From Maridesulfovibrio sp. (lineage in GTDB: Bacteria; Desulfobacterota; Desulfovibrionia; Desulfovibrionales; Desulfovibrionaceae): 64,000 nucleotides of DNA. Positions 36,043 to 44,916 of the stretch are shown piece by piece. A program made the translations under genes and the position numbers. Under the pieces are notes generated by a model. The model was given only the letters and a program-made list of their open reading frames with translations, was not told the DNA's origin and searched no databases. The stretch lies in the NCBI RefSeq assembly GCF_963667685.1, contig NZ_OY763930.1:155001-219000 (forward strand), written 5' to 3'. Position 1 is the stretch's first letter. Each line of letters starts with the position of its first letter.

Positions 36043-37092
36043 TTACAGGTAAAGATTGTTGATAATAGCATTGGCCATATCATCAATATCTACAATTTCA
36101 TCCGCGAGACCATCATCAACAATGGCTTTAGGCATACCGTAAACCACGCAGGAGGAATCGCTCTGGGCAATGGCCCTTCCGCCTTTGCTTTTAAGCTCTC
36201 TGATACCATCCCGACCATCATTCCCCATTCCGGTCAGAATAACTCCCAACGCTCTGCGCCCAAGACTCTTGGCAACAGAAGATACAAGTACGTTCGCAGA
36301 AGGTTTATAAAGGGCTTCCTTAGGTTCAGGTGTTACAATAAGGTCAATTCTGCTGACTTTTTGGTCGACAATCAGATGGGAGCCCCCAGGAGCCACAAAA
36401 ACATGTCCGGGCAAAAGTCTGTCACCGGTCTCCGCTTCTTTAACGTTCAGCTGGCTGACGCCGTTAAGACGGTTGGCGAAAGGCCCTGTAAAAGCCTTTG
36501 GCATATGCTGGGCAATAACAATTCCCGCCGGGAAATCCTTCGGGAGTGAAGAAAGAATTTTCTGCACAGCCGGAGGTCCACCGGTGGACACGCCTATCAC
36601 AACAACATCACGCTTGGCGCGGCCAAGCTGAGCTTTAACCGTAATCGCCGGTCTGCGCTGGGCAGCTGCACTTCGCAAACGCGGAACCGGGCGCATCTTG
36701 CGTCTGGCAACTGTCTTAACCTTGGAGATCAGGTCATTTTCAATTTTGACAATGTCGAGAGATACTTTGGAAAGCTGCTTTGGAATAAAATCGACGGCCC
36801 CCAGATCCATGGCCTTCAGGGTTGCCTCTGCGCCCTCTGTTGTCAGGGAACTGACCATGAGCACCGGGCGGGGCATTTCCATCATGATATGCCTCAGAGC
36901 GGTTAGTCCGTCCATTTTAGGCATTTCAATATCAAGAGTGACAACATCCGGGTTATGTTTCCGGATCACCCTTAAACCTTCCTCTCCATCACGGGCAGTA
37001 GCAACAACCCTAATACCAGGGTCCTTTTGCAACATAGTGCTGATTGCCTTACGCATGAAAGCGGAATCATCTACAACAACGACATTTATCAC
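36043..37092 (-). CDS. cheB: Chemoreceptor methylesterase/deamidase CheB
   Basis: I start at the GTG preceded by AAGGAGATCTGGTTA, giving MINVVVVDDS and 349 residues; an upstream ATG is in frame but adds an atypical leader. The receiver domain has D8/D9 and phospho-Asp D54 (TLDIEMPKMDG). The methylesterase domain has the catalytic Ser in GVSTGGPPAVQ, His in IAQHMPKAFT and Asp in GMGNDGRDG. It removes receptor methyl groups when phosphorylated by CheA. It is the first gene of the operon cheB-HEAT-cheR-parA-cheW-cheY-cheA. Confidence 0.95.
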   Translation of the reverse strand: MINVVVVDDSAFMRKAISTMLQKDPGIRVVATARDGEEGLRVIRKHNPDVVTLDIEMPKMDGLTALRHIMMEMPRPVLMVSSLTTEGAEATLKAMDLGAVDFIPKQLSKVSLDIVKIENDLISKVKTVARRKMRPVPRLRSAAAQRRPAITVKAQLGRAKRDVVVIGVSTGGPPAVQKILSSLPKDFPAGIVIAQHMPKAFTGPFANRLNGVSQLNVKEAETGDRLLPGHVFVAPGGSHLIVDQKVSRIDLIVTPEPKEALYKPSANVLVSSVAKSLGRRALGVILTGMGNDGRDGIRELKSKGGRAIAQSDSSCVVYGMPKAIVDDGLADEIVDIDDMANAIINNLYL

Positions 37093-37423
37093 TAACCAGA
37101 TCTCCTTATCGCTAGGCCACAAACCAACAAGAAGCTTTAACAGCTTGTATACAAAGACGATTTTCTTTTTTTATAAATATATTGGAGTCGTTCATATTAA
37201 ATTGAACCACAACCGTAAATAAAACTTGGCATATATGCGTTTTTTTGTCCAACAAACTCCCCGAATTTCATTAAAAAAGCAACACAAGCATGAAGCTCGT
37301 AAATATTTATTACTCTCACTTATAGCACTTTAAAACATTGGAAGTTTATGTGCAAGGATATAAAAAATCACAACCGATAATTTTGAAATTATTTTTTTTC
37401 TTAATTTTTTTATTACTTTTTAC
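37093..37423. other. AT-rich intergenic region upstream of che operon and tRNA-Pro
   Basis: No coding sequence is supported here. The stretch is AT-rich with long T runs near 37392-37420. It must hold the che operon promoter on minus, but I could not pick a convincing sigma70, sigma28 or sigma54 site by eye. Confidence 0.5.
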
Positions 37424-37451
37424 TTGCCAAACCAATCAGGATTAGATAGTT
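37424..37451 (+). promoter_or_regulatory. Candidate tRNA-Pro promoter
   Basis: TTGCCA is followed after 16 bases by ATAGTT, placed 14 bases before the tRNA. The -35 is good and the -10 is weak. Confidence 0.35.
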
Positions 37452-37465
37452 ACCCAATCTCACGA

Positions 37466-37542
37466 CGGGATGTGGCTCAGTCTGGTAGAGCGCTGCGTTC
37501 GGGACGCAGAGACCGGAGGTTCAAATCCTCTCATCCCGACCA
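37466..37542 (+). tRNA. tRNA-Pro (anticodon CGG)
   Basis: The 77-base gene folds as a full cloverleaf. The acceptor stem is CGGGATG/CATCCCG, the D arm GGCTCAGTCTGGTAGAGC, and the anticodon stem CTGCG/CGCAG with loop TTCGGGA, so the anticodon is CGG (codon CCG). The T arm contains GGTTCAAATCC and the 3' CCA is encoded. A hairpin terminator follows. Confidence 0.97.
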
Positions 37543-37552
37543 GATAAAACTT

Positions 37553-37590
37553 AAAAGCCCTTACAATTAATTTTGTAAGGGCTTTTTATT
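37553..37590 (+). terminator. Rho-independent terminator of tRNA-Pro
   Basis: A 14-bp stem AAAAGCCCTTACAA/TTGTAAGGGCTTTT is followed by TATTTT. It may also serve the convergent PerM gene. Confidence 0.82.
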
Positions 37591-37631
37591 TTGGACGGTT
37601 AATAATTTCCACGGCAAAAAAAAACTACAAC

Positions 37632-38756
37632 TTACCCTTCTCCCTCAATAATTTCCTCTGCGTCACCTTGCCCCATTACCCATTGACGGTAGAGGGCCAG
37701 AGCCATACAGGTCAGAGGCAATGCCATTACGAGCCCCAGAAAGCCCAGCAGGTTGCCCCAAATGGAAAGGGAGAGCAGGATCATCCACGGGGAGAGCCCC
37801 ATGCTTTCTCCTTGCAGTCGCGGAACAAGCACAGCGTCCTGCAAGACCTGCACAACGGCGAAAATAATCCCCACACCGCCTAGGGCAAACCAAAAATTAC
37901 CACCAGTTGCCAGAGCATCAATCGCGGCCAGCAGAAAAGCCGGAATCAGCCCTGCAATTTGCAGGTAGGGAACCATATTAAGTAGCCCGATAAGCATGCC
38001 CAGCAGGATAGCCAGCGGAAGCTTGATGATCAGAAATCCAGTGGAAAACAGACATCCGATTATCAAGGCTATTAGAGCCTGTGTGCGGAAATAACGGTTG
38101 GTCACTGTGGTGAAATCATCTACCAATGACGCAACGCGACCCCGGTATTTTTCGGGGATCTGGTTGCGCCAATTGCCTAGTTTATCGTAATCCGTCAGCA
38201 GGAACACAAGGTAAAGGATAATCACAAACAACCCGGCCAGCGCCCCTATAGTATGCGCCGAGCCGCTGACCACATTCCAGATGCCGGGCAGCGCTTTCTG
38301 CGCGGAAACCCTGAGCAGGTCAGTTAAACCGGATTCTGTTAGAAACGAGCGGACATCATCCTGCTTCGCAAGGTCATGAATTGTCTGCCAAAGGTCCTCC
38401 GGAATGTACTCCGCCGCCCGCTGCGCAACTTTCGAGTCATTGACCAGACTGGCCAGCAGCATCCCGGTCTGTTTCATTTCCAATCCCACAGCGCGAACAG
38501 CCATCCAGAACCCTTTCACTGTGGGGATAAGCAGGGCAACAAGAGTCACCAGAACGGCAGCCGTTCTATTTTTAATGAACCTGCCTGTAAAATTTACCAG
38601 TGGATTAAGCAGATAAGCCAGTGTCAAAGCCACAGCAAAAGGAGCCAGAACCGCGCTCAACTTTCCGAGTAACACCACTGTTACCCAGATAAATCCAGCG
38701 CCCAGCAAGATGCGTACGACACGGTCAAACGTATATGGAGTGTTCTCATCAAGCAT
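37632..38756 (-). CDS. AI-2E/PerM-family transporter
   Basis: The 374-residue membrane protein has the AI-2E exporter layout: two N-terminal helices (ILLGAGFIWVTVVLLGKL, VALTLAYLLNPLVNFTG), a soluble middle domain and five C-terminal helices, with the family signatures PYLQIAGLIPAFLLA and DAVLVPRLQGESMGLSPWM near the end. Members include TqsA and Na+/H+ antiporter-like proteins; the substrate is not predictable. AAGGGGG precedes the ATG, 11 bases after the FUSC gene upstream, so it is probably the third gene of that operon. Confidence 0.85.
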   Translation of the reverse strand: MLDENTPYTFDRVVRILLGAGFIWVTVVLLGKLSAVLAPFAVALTLAYLLNPLVNFTGRFIKNRTAAVLVTLVALLIPTVKGFWMAVRAVGLEMKQTGMLLASLVNDSKVAQRAAEYIPEDLWQTIHDLAKQDDVRSFLTESGLTDLLRVSAQKALPGIWNVVSGSAHTIGALAGLFVIILYLVFLLTDYDKLGNWRNQIPEKYRGRVASLVDDFTTVTNRYFRTQALIALIIGCLFSTGFLIIKLPLAILLGMLIGLLNMVPYLQIAGLIPAFLLAAIDALATGGNFWFALGGVGIIFAVVQVLQDAVLVPRLQGESMGLSPWMILLSLSIWGNLLGFLGLVMALPLTCMALALYRQWVMGQGDAEEIIEGEG

Positions 38757-38767
38757 TTTAGCCCCCT

Positions 38768-39856
38768 TTAACTTCTACCATACCGCAGATCATGCATTCT
38801 GCGTCCGGCCCTTGAAATCTCACTGGCAAGAGCATGAATATTCCAGATAAAAGCTGAAATATTATTGCGCCGTTCCAATGGAACATCTTCAAAGTAACCG
38901 CGAACACGAGCTTCGCTGACCGCAGACATGAAGTCATCGATAGACTTCTCGAAATCCGGTTCATCAGGACAGTCTTCCGGACTCAGCGAATACTTCTCCA
39001 GCCATTCGTAGTGCTCAGCTGTTGCAACCAGAATGTCGGTCATAGCTTGCTCAATTGACGGCAACGGGCCGCCATACCCGCGGCGAATGATGGTGGACAT
39101 AGTCATAAGGATACTGTGCATACGGCTGAATGACCTGATCAAACGGTTCAGTTCGTTGCGCTGCCAGCCTTGCAATCCCGGCTCGGCAGCCGCTTCACTA
39201 AAAGATTCCGCACAGGTATCAAGCATGGTGGACGCATCAATTCTGCTCTGCACCAAAACTGATTCGCTTACCCCGCCATGCAGATATGATTCGGTCAATT
39301 TCTTAAAATGAACTGATTGCAATTCAACGAGTGAAGCCATTTTCGTACGTAAGTTTTTGCGGGCCATATTCGGCCAGACCCCGAAAGAAGCGGCTACGCC
39401 GATAAGTATCCCAAGCCCGGTATCGACAATCCGCTCCACCCCGAACTGCCAGCCATCCGTAAAAATAATCCCCAATATCAGAATAACCCCGATACTCAGA
39501 CAACATGAGAACGCCGTGTAGCTGAACACCCTGACCAGAATCATCAAGAAGAATGAAAGGATAACCAGAAAAAACAACACCGTATTGGTCGGATTAAAAA
39601 ACAAGATCACGACACCGATAGCAGCGCCGGTGGCAGTGCCCCAGAATCTTTTCCAACCCAATCTCAGAGTACCACCGACAGAGGGACGCATGACCACAAT
39701 CACACTGACCGGAAGCCAGACAGCGTGCTGCAATTCCAGAAATTGCGCCGCCATAATAGCGAAAGTGATAGCAACAGCGGCCTTGAGAGCGTGGCGAAAT
39801 GGCACAGCATCCAGACGAAATTCTTTTTTCAAAGTGTGGAAGGCATCAGCGAACAC
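38768..39856 (-). CDS. FUSC-family membrane protein (second of pair)
   Basis: The 362-residue protein has an N-terminal membrane block (LKAAVAITFAIMAAQFLEL, VWLPVSVIVVMRPSVGGTL, W-K-R-F-WGTATGAAIGVVIL) and a helical cytoplasmic C-terminal half, as in FUSC/ArAE exporters. It starts at a GTG inside the end of the upstream FUSC gene, with AAAGGAGG well placed before it, so translation is coupled (11-base overlap). It is closer in sequence to the FUSC gene at the window start than to its overlapping partner. It may form a hetero-oligomer with that partner. Confidence 0.82.
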   Translation of the reverse strand: MFADAFHTLKKEFRLDAVPFRHALKAAVAITFAIMAAQFLELQHAVWLPVSVIVVMRPSVGGTLRLGWKRFWGTATGAAIGVVILFFNPTNTVLFFLVILSFFLMILVRVFSYTAFSCCLSIGVILILGIIFTDGWQFGVERIVDTGLGILIGVAASFGVWPNMARKNLRTKMASLVELQSVHFKKLTESYLHGGVSESVLVQSRIDASTMLDTCAESFSEAAAEPGLQGWQRNELNRLIRSFSRMHSILMTMSTIIRRGYGGPLPSIEQAMTDILVATAEHYEWLEKYSLSPEDCPDEPDFEKSIDDFMSAVSEARVRGYFEDVPLERRNNISAFIWNIHALASEISRAGRRMHDLRYGRS

Positions 39857-40949
39857 TGCACACGCCTCCTTTACAGAAAAGCTTGCTCATCTCCGCAAAC
39901 TCAATACTCAGATTCCTCAGCCCGTAAACAGCTCCCCACGCCTCAAGAAATTCATCACGCAATTCGTCATCGCGATTGTATGCGCCAAGGCGCAGCAGTT
40001 CGCTTTCAAGCTCTGCAATACCTTCATCAAGCCCACGCAAGTCAACTTCACCTTTTCCGGTGGAAATTCCAGCTGCAAGAACATCAAATGCTACAGCGCT
40101 ACGTCCGGTAAGATCACTGAACTTGAAGCGCATATCCTTAAATACCGCACTATGCTCCGCGAATTTGCGGCTATTAGATAACCCTACAACAGCCTCAATC
40201 ATTCGCACCAAGAGCGCGTACAGGCCCGAAGGGCCTTCATAACTACCCAGTTCTTTCACAGGGTCTACGTTCATGGCTTCCATGAATCTCCGATAACGCC
40301 GCACAGACTCCACTGAGCGATCATGAATCTCTGCGATCTGCTGTAAATCTTCCTTACGTCCTGAGGATGAGGCAACCGCGCGGAAGTAATCTCCAATATC
40401 AGTTAGGGCAACAGCTCCAGCACGAGTCAGAATCTTTTCAGGATTAATGGGCCACAGATAAAAAACAAAAACATACGCAACGGTTGATCCGAACAACACA
40501 GCCCCGGACCGCTCAAGGCCTACCAACAAAGTATCCGGCGACGTTAAAGCCAGCAAGTTGACGATAAGCGTTCCTATAGCAGCTGTCCCGGCGGCCACAC
40601 CCAAAACCTGAACGAAGAAAACTGCAAAAGCCAGAAGAAACAGATATAGTTCAAGTCCGATATTGTGATTACCAATGACTGTTGAGCATGGAACAAGAAA
40701 CATTACAGCAAAGGTCAGCCAGCGAGCTACAGCCTTACGCTTGGTGAGAGTACTCCCTGCGCGGAAAACCACTACAACCATAGAACCGTAAACAGACCAT
40801 TGCACAAACTTGGTACTCATGCCCACCATATAGGCCAGCATCAGAGCAACAAGACAAGCACATATGGATTTGGCCGCATACTTGGTCATAAACAGACCAG
40901 GATCAACAGGCCTGATAAATATTCGATAAAATTCAGATACTAATTTCAT
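39846..40949 (-). CDS. FUSC-family membrane protein (first of pair)
   Basis: The 367-residue protein has hydrophobic segments KSICACLVALMLAYMVGM, WSVYGSMVVVVFRAG and several more before residue 165, then a soluble helical region with a typical FUSC linker. It is more diverged than the downstream copy: the motif W-x-R-F/GT is replaced by KRKAVARWLTF. GCCGCCGGAGGCAT, part of a dispersed intergenic repeat, supplies its ribosome site directly before the ATG. It is the first gene of a predicted three-gene membrane operon. Confidence 0.75.
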   Translation of the reverse strand: MKLVSEFYRIFIRPVDPGLFMTKYAAKSICACLVALMLAYMVGMSTKFVQWSVYGSMVVVVFRAGSTLTKRKAVARWLTFAVMFLVPCSTVIGNHNIGLELYLFLLAFAVFFVQVLGVAAGTAAIGTLIVNLLALTSPDTLLVGLERSGAVLFGSTVAYVFVFYLWPINPEKILTRAGAVALTDIGDYFRAVASSSGRKEDLQQIAEIHDRSVESVRRYRRFMEAMNVDPVKELGSYEGPSGLYALLVRMIEAVVGLSNSRKFAEHSAVFKDMRFKFSDLTGRSAVAFDVLAAGISTGKGEVDLRGLDEGIAELESELLRLGAYNRDDELRDEFLEAWGAVYGLRNLSIEFAEMSKLFCKGGVCSVR

Positions 40950-40951
40950 AT

Positions 40952-41027
40952 GCCTCCGGCGGCGCTGCAGCGGCTCTCAGCCGGGATTCTTAAACCCTTT
41001 TGCAAAAGGGTTTAAGAATCCCAAAAC
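40952..41027 (-). repeat. Dispersed repeat leader with palindrome, copy 2
   Basis: Reading on minus, a perfect 36-base palindrome (41020-40985, GATTCTTAAACCCTTTT and its complement about GC) is followed by GC-rich sequence and GCCGCCGGAGGCAT before the FUSC ATG. The 38 bases at 40990-41027 are identical to 15133-15170. The hairpin plus GCCGCCGGAGGC plus start-codon layout parallels the addA and addB leaders. Confidence 0.65.
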
Positions 41028-41153
41028 ATTAAATCAAGACTTTGCCGCATACTGGATCAAAGCGCCATGCTAACCCATTAAATTCAAGAACAAAACGTAC
41101 TGTTATGTTATTCATATAACGATTGACCGCTTCAGAATAAAGAATATTCTTGC

Positions 41154-41675
41154 CTACTTGGCAGCCAGTTTAATTATTTCCCGGCAGAACGCAGGCAAGT
41201 CGTCGGGCTTACGTGAAGAAACCTGATTGCGGTCTACCACAACTTCCTCATCAACCCATGTGGCACCGGCATTCTCAAGATCGTCTTTAATTCCGGGTGT
41301 GGATGTGCATCTGTATCCTTTCATGATCTTGGCGGAAATTGGAATCCACCCGCCATGGCAGATATGCGCCACAACCTTACCGGCATCATTTATCTCGCGG
41401 GTCAATTCCAAAACCTTGGGGTCGCGGCGGAGTTTATCCGGAGCAAATCCACCCGCGATAACCAGCAGATCAAAATCATCTGCATTCATGTCTCCGATTG
41501 CAGCGGTAGAACGGAACGGATAACCGTTTTTGCCAGTATAAACCTCACCATACTCCGGTCCGGCAACCACGACTTCCGCCCCCTCTTCAATCAAGCGGTA
41601 ATAGGGATAAAGAAGCTCCATATCTTCAAAGACATTGTCAATAAACATCAAAACACGTTGGCCGTTAAGTTTCAT
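41154..41675 (-). CDS. DJ-1/PfpI-family protein
   Basis: The 173-residue protein has the DJ-1/PfpI flavodoxin-like fold: RVLMFIDNVFEDMELLYP at the N-terminus, VIAGGFAPDKLRRD, and the nucleophile elbow with Cys in VAHICHGGWIPIS. Family members are deglycases, proteases or chaperones with a Cys-His site. I start at the ATG behind AAAGGAGCACAC; an upstream in-frame start lacks such a site. It is a single gene. Similar proteins are often stress-induced general stress proteins (YhbO/YraA type). Confidence 0.86.
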   Translation of the reverse strand: MKLNGQRVLMFIDNVFEDMELLYPYYRLIEEGAEVVVAGPEYGEVYTGKNGYPFRSTAAIGDMNADDFDLLVIAGGFAPDKLRRDPKVLELTREINDAGKVVAHICHGGWIPISAKIMKGYRCTSTPGIKDDLENAGATWVDEEVVVDRNQVSSRKPDDLPAFCREIIKLAAK

Positions 41676-41821
41676 GTGTGCTCCTTTAGTAATATGTTTA
41701 TAAGAACTACCGAATATCAAATACCATAAAACCATGCAAAAAAGACCGCAATATCGTAAAAGATGCTGTGTCTGCTGGACTCTGACATTTTTAATCCGGA
41801 CTAAAACACCTCTGAATAAAA

Positions 41822-41853
41822 AATCCCCGACTCTAACGAATCAGGGATTTTCT
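41822..41853 (-). terminator. Terminator of the amino-acid ABC operon
   Basis: The stem AAAATCCCCGA/TCAGGGATTTT has one mismatch and, on minus, runs into TTTTTTATTC. It lies about 80 bases after the ATPase stop. Confidence 0.65.
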
Positions 41854-41931
41854 TAAGATCAAATCGACGAAGCCCAGCTATTTAAAAATCCAGAGGACTG
41901 CCGTGGTAAAATCAATTCATTTTCAAATAAA

Positions 41932-42696
41932 TTAAAGTAGCTTATCCATAAACTCTTTAATTCTGGGATGCTGAGTTTCAGCGGAGAAAAACTCGGAGGG
42001 AGTTCCCTTTGCGATAAAATCCCCAGTTTCCATAAAGATAACAGTGTCAGCAACTTCGCGAGCAAACCCCATGTTGTGGGTAACAATAACCATGGTCATG
42101 CCGTCATCCGCGAGAGAACGGATGGTATCAAAAACTTCACCGACCAGTTCAGGGTCAAGAGCAGAAGTAGGCTCATCAAAGAGCATCATCTTAGGTTTCA
42201 TAGCCAAAGCGCGGGCAATGGCTACACGCTGCTTCTGACCGCCTGAAAGGGTTACCGGATAGACAGTGGCACGGTCGGACAATCCGACTTTATCCAGCAT
42301 CTGAAAAGCGACATCGCGGGCTTCTTCCTTGGATTTACCGAGCACAGTAACCTGCCCTTCCATGACGTTCTGAACAACGGTCATATGCGGGAATAGGTTG
42401 AACTGCTGGAAAACCATCCCTATCTCGGAACGCAGAGCGCAAAGATTTCTCTGGGAATCCAGCACCGGAGTTCCTTCTTTATAGGTATAACCACAGAGCT
42501 TGCCTTCAAAATGAATCTCCCCGGAATCAATGGTTTCGAGGAAGTTCATGGTCCGCAGCAGGGTAGATTTACCGGACCCGCTGGGACCGACGATAACCAC
42601 CTTTTCACCCCTGCTGATTTTGAGGTCGATATTATTGACCGCAGTCAGCTGGCCAAAACATTTAACGACTTTCTTGAGTTCTAAAATTGTTTCCAT
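41932..42696 (-). CDS. Polar amino-acid ABC transporter ATPase
   Basis: The 254-residue ATPase has Walker A GPSGSGKSTLLRTMN, Q-loop FQQFNLFPHMTV, signature LSGGQKQRVAIARALA, Walker B MMLFDEPTSALD and switch His in VTHNMGFA. It matches GlnQ/HisP-type importers that energise uptake of polar amino acids. It is the last of three genes: its ATG follows directly after the permease stop with no gap. Confidence 0.93.
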   Translation of the reverse strand: METILELKKVVKCFGQLTAVNNIDLKISRGEKVVIVGPSGSGKSTLLRTMNFLETIDSGEIHFEGKLCGYTYKEGTPVLDSQRNLCALRSEIGMVFQQFNLFPHMTVVQNVMEGQVTVLGKSKEEARDVAFQMLDKVGLSDRATVYPVTLSGGQKQRVAIARALAMKPKMMLFDEPTSALDPELVGEVFDTIRSLADDGMTMVIVTHNMGFAREVADTVIFMETGDFIAKGTPSEFFSAETQHPRIKEFMDKLL

Positions 42697-43731
42697 TTAG
42701 CGCCTCTCGTATACCCCGACCTTGTATTCGATCTTCTCGAAAAGAAGAGTGAATACAGAGGTAAAAATAAGATAGATGACAGCGGCCATCACTAATACGG
42801 TTACGTTGAAATAGGCGTTGAACATCTGGTCCGCAGCACGCATGAGTTCGACCATGGCAATGGTGGAAACAAGCGCGGTGTCTTTGATCAGCGCGATAAA
42901 TTCGTTAGCAATAGGCGGGATAATCCGCTTGTAGGTCTGCGGAATAATTACCCGGCGCATGGTCTGGCCGTAGGTCATGCCGATCGCTTTGGCCGCTTCG
43001 GTCTGGCCGTCGTCGATTGATTCGATACCGGCCCTGATGATCTCGGCGAGATATGCAGAATAGTTGATCCCAAGACCGATAAGAGCCGCAGCCAGCGGGG
43101 AAAGGGTAATACCTATTGCAGGCAGACCATAATAGATAAAGAAAAGCTGCAGCAACAAAGGCGTTCCGCGGAAGAACCAGATAATAAACCAGCTGATGGT
43201 AACAAAAGGCTGCATACGGCTGATCTTACCCAGAGCGATAAATAAACCGCCGACGGGAGAAACAATCATGGTAAAGAAGACCAGCAGCAGGGTCATGCTT
43301 GCACCTTTGAGCAGGTTAGGCATGAAGCGCTTACAGTCTTCCAGGGTTTTCTGCCATTCCGGCTTGGCCTCGCGGTCGAGGGAGGTCAGGAAATTCTGTG
43401 CTTCCACGTTATCCGGATATACGGCTATCACCTGCTCGGCATAAGAGCGGGCCTTAGCCGGATCTTTCATGGAATAACTGATGCGTGCAAGCTGCATGCG
43501 GGAATAAACATACTGCCCATCATCACCTTCGGTTCCGGGAGCGGGAACCTGCTCGAAGAGAGAGCATGCCTGATCAATCTTACCAACGGTCAGGGCATCG
43601 CGCGCCTGCTTAAGCAGGACGTCTGCATCCACACTGGCAGAGGAGACAACCGGAAAAATCAAAAGTGCAAACAGCAGAAAGAGCGAGGCAACCGCCCCGC
43701 TCTTTCCGAGTTTATTATCTAAATTAATCAT
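42697..43731 (-). CDS. Amino-acid ABC permease fused to periplasmic TPR-like domain
   Basis: The 344-residue protein has an N-terminal signal or anchor helix (residues 13-32), then about 95 residues of TPR-like helices (LKQARDALTVGKIDQACSLF, MQLARISYSMKDPAKARSYAEQ, YPDNVEAQNFL), then a normal HisM/GlnP permease (about 130-340). The EAA loop is seen as GQTEAAKAIGMTYGQTMRRV. With N-in/out topology the extra domain would lie in the periplasm, in line with the usual periplasmic N-terminus of such permeases. It could help recruit the binding protein encoded three bases upstream. Confidence 0.87.
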   Translation of the reverse strand: MINLDNKLGKSGAVASLFLLFALLIFPVVSSASVDADVLLKQARDALTVGKIDQACSLFEQVPAPGTEGDDGQYVYSRMQLARISYSMKDPAKARSYAEQVIAVYPDNVEAQNFLTSLDREAKPEWQKTLEDCKRFMPNLLKGASMTLLLVFFTMIVSPVGGLFIALGKISRMQPFVTISWFIIWFFRGTPLLLQLFFIYYGLPAIGITLSPLAAALIGLGINYSAYLAEIIRAGIESIDDGQTEAAKAIGMTYGQTMRRVIIPQTYKRIIPPIANEFIALIKDTALVSTIAMVELMRAADQMFNAYFNVTVLVMAAVIYLIFTSVFTLLFEKIEYKVGVYERR

Positions 43732-43734
43732 TTT

Positions 43735-44526
43735 TTACCATTTTGCAGGGTTGGTGACATCTTCACCGAACCATTTCCGGGATATTTTACCCATGGTTCC
43801 GTCAGCAATCATAGCATCAATTGTTTTCTGTACTGCTGCGCGCAGAGAGTCTTCACCCTTGCGGAAAGCGATACCGAAAGCTTCGCTGGTAATGTAGCCG
43901 GGAAGGGCTATGTATTTACCGGGACGCTGAGACATGGAGTAGCGCCCAGCAATGTTATCTACAACAACGCCGTCCAGACGACCGGATTCAAGGTCGAGCA
44001 GAGCTTTAACGTTGGTGTCGTATTCACGGATTTCTTTAGGTGCGGGATTAAGGGACTTTGCAGCTTCAAGAGCAGGAGAACCTTTCTGCACGCCGACAAC
44101 TTTACCACCGAGATCTTTGTGGGCTTTGATCTCTTTGTTGCCCATGGCGATCACGGCAATCTGGCCGTCCATAATATAAGGTTTGGAAAAGGAAACTGCT
44201 TTTTCACGCTCGGGGGTGATAGTCATGCCGTTCCAGATGCAATCGAACTTTTTAGCATTCAGGGAGTGGATAACACCTGACCACGCGGTGGGCTGCCATA
44301 CGATTTTAATGCCGAGACGCTTACCTACTTCTTCAGCAGCATCAATGTCAAAACCGACCAGGGTTCCATCGTCTTTTCGAAAGCCCATGGGAGCAAAAGT
44401 GTCATCAAGACCGATAGTAAGCTTGCCAGCTTTCTGTACTTTTTCAAGAGAACCGTCACCAGCCATTGCGGTGGTTGCAAATGCCAGCATCATTGCAACC
44501 ATGAGAATTACTAATACCCTTTTCAT
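43735..44526 (-). CDS. Periplasmic polar amino-acid-binding protein
   Basis: The 263-residue protein has a cleavable signal peptide (residues 1-22, ending ATTAMA) and the SBP-3 fold: GKLTIGLDDTFAPMGFRKDD, VGFDIDAAEEVGKRLGIKIV, and later VGVQKGSPALEAAKSL. The ligand-binding Arg/Asp residues typical of HisJ/GlnH-like proteins lie around FSKPYI and DGVVVDN. It delivers a polar amino acid to the permease and ATPase encoded next. AGGAGTGACGC precedes the ATG. The exact amino acid is not predictable. Confidence 0.92.
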   Translation of the reverse strand: MKRVLVILMVAMMLAFATTAMAGDGSLEKVQKAGKLTIGLDDTFAPMGFRKDDGTLVGFDIDAAEEVGKRLGIKIVWQPTAWSGVIHSLNAKKFDCIWNGMTITPEREKAVSFSKPYIMDGQIAVIAMGNKEIKAHKDLGGKVVGVQKGSPALEAAKSLNPAPKEIREYDTNVKALLDLESGRLDGVVVDNIAGRYSMSQRPGKYIALPGYITSEAFGIAFRKGEDSLRAAVQKTIDAMIADGTMGKISRKWFGEDVTNPAKW

Positions 44527-44916
44527 GCGTCACTCCTAAAAAGAAAATGTATTTGCGCTTCTGTAATGTGTTTAAGAAGACACAGTGAAAAACAGTTCCA
44601 GCATGCCTTTTTAAAATTAGAAGCGATGAACCGAATATCTCATGAAGCGGCAACATGCAAGACTGTATCCGCTCAAAAACTGAACTTATGAACCCTTTTT
44701 TGTCAAAATTGTGAGGATACTGACCTAAAAATGCCTATATAGATGACACATATTCCAGTTATTACAATTCAAACAAATACAGCAAGAATATTCCCAGCGT
44801 GCTGGGTAAATTTAGACTGTTTGATTTTCCTCCGCAAAGCGGTTGCTAAACTTTTTCTGTATGTGTTAATTTAGAATTAACTGATATTCCCACCAGTTTT
44901 AACAAGGAGACTATAC
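44527..44916. other. Divergent intergenic region between ABC importer and hsp20
   Basis: This 390-base AT-rich stretch holds no supported gene. It contains an inverted repeat CCCAGC-GT-GCTGGG at 44793-44806. A weak promoter-like pair TTGCTA-N17-TTAATT (about 44845-44873) precedes hsp20. No CIRCE element was seen. Confidence 0.45.
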
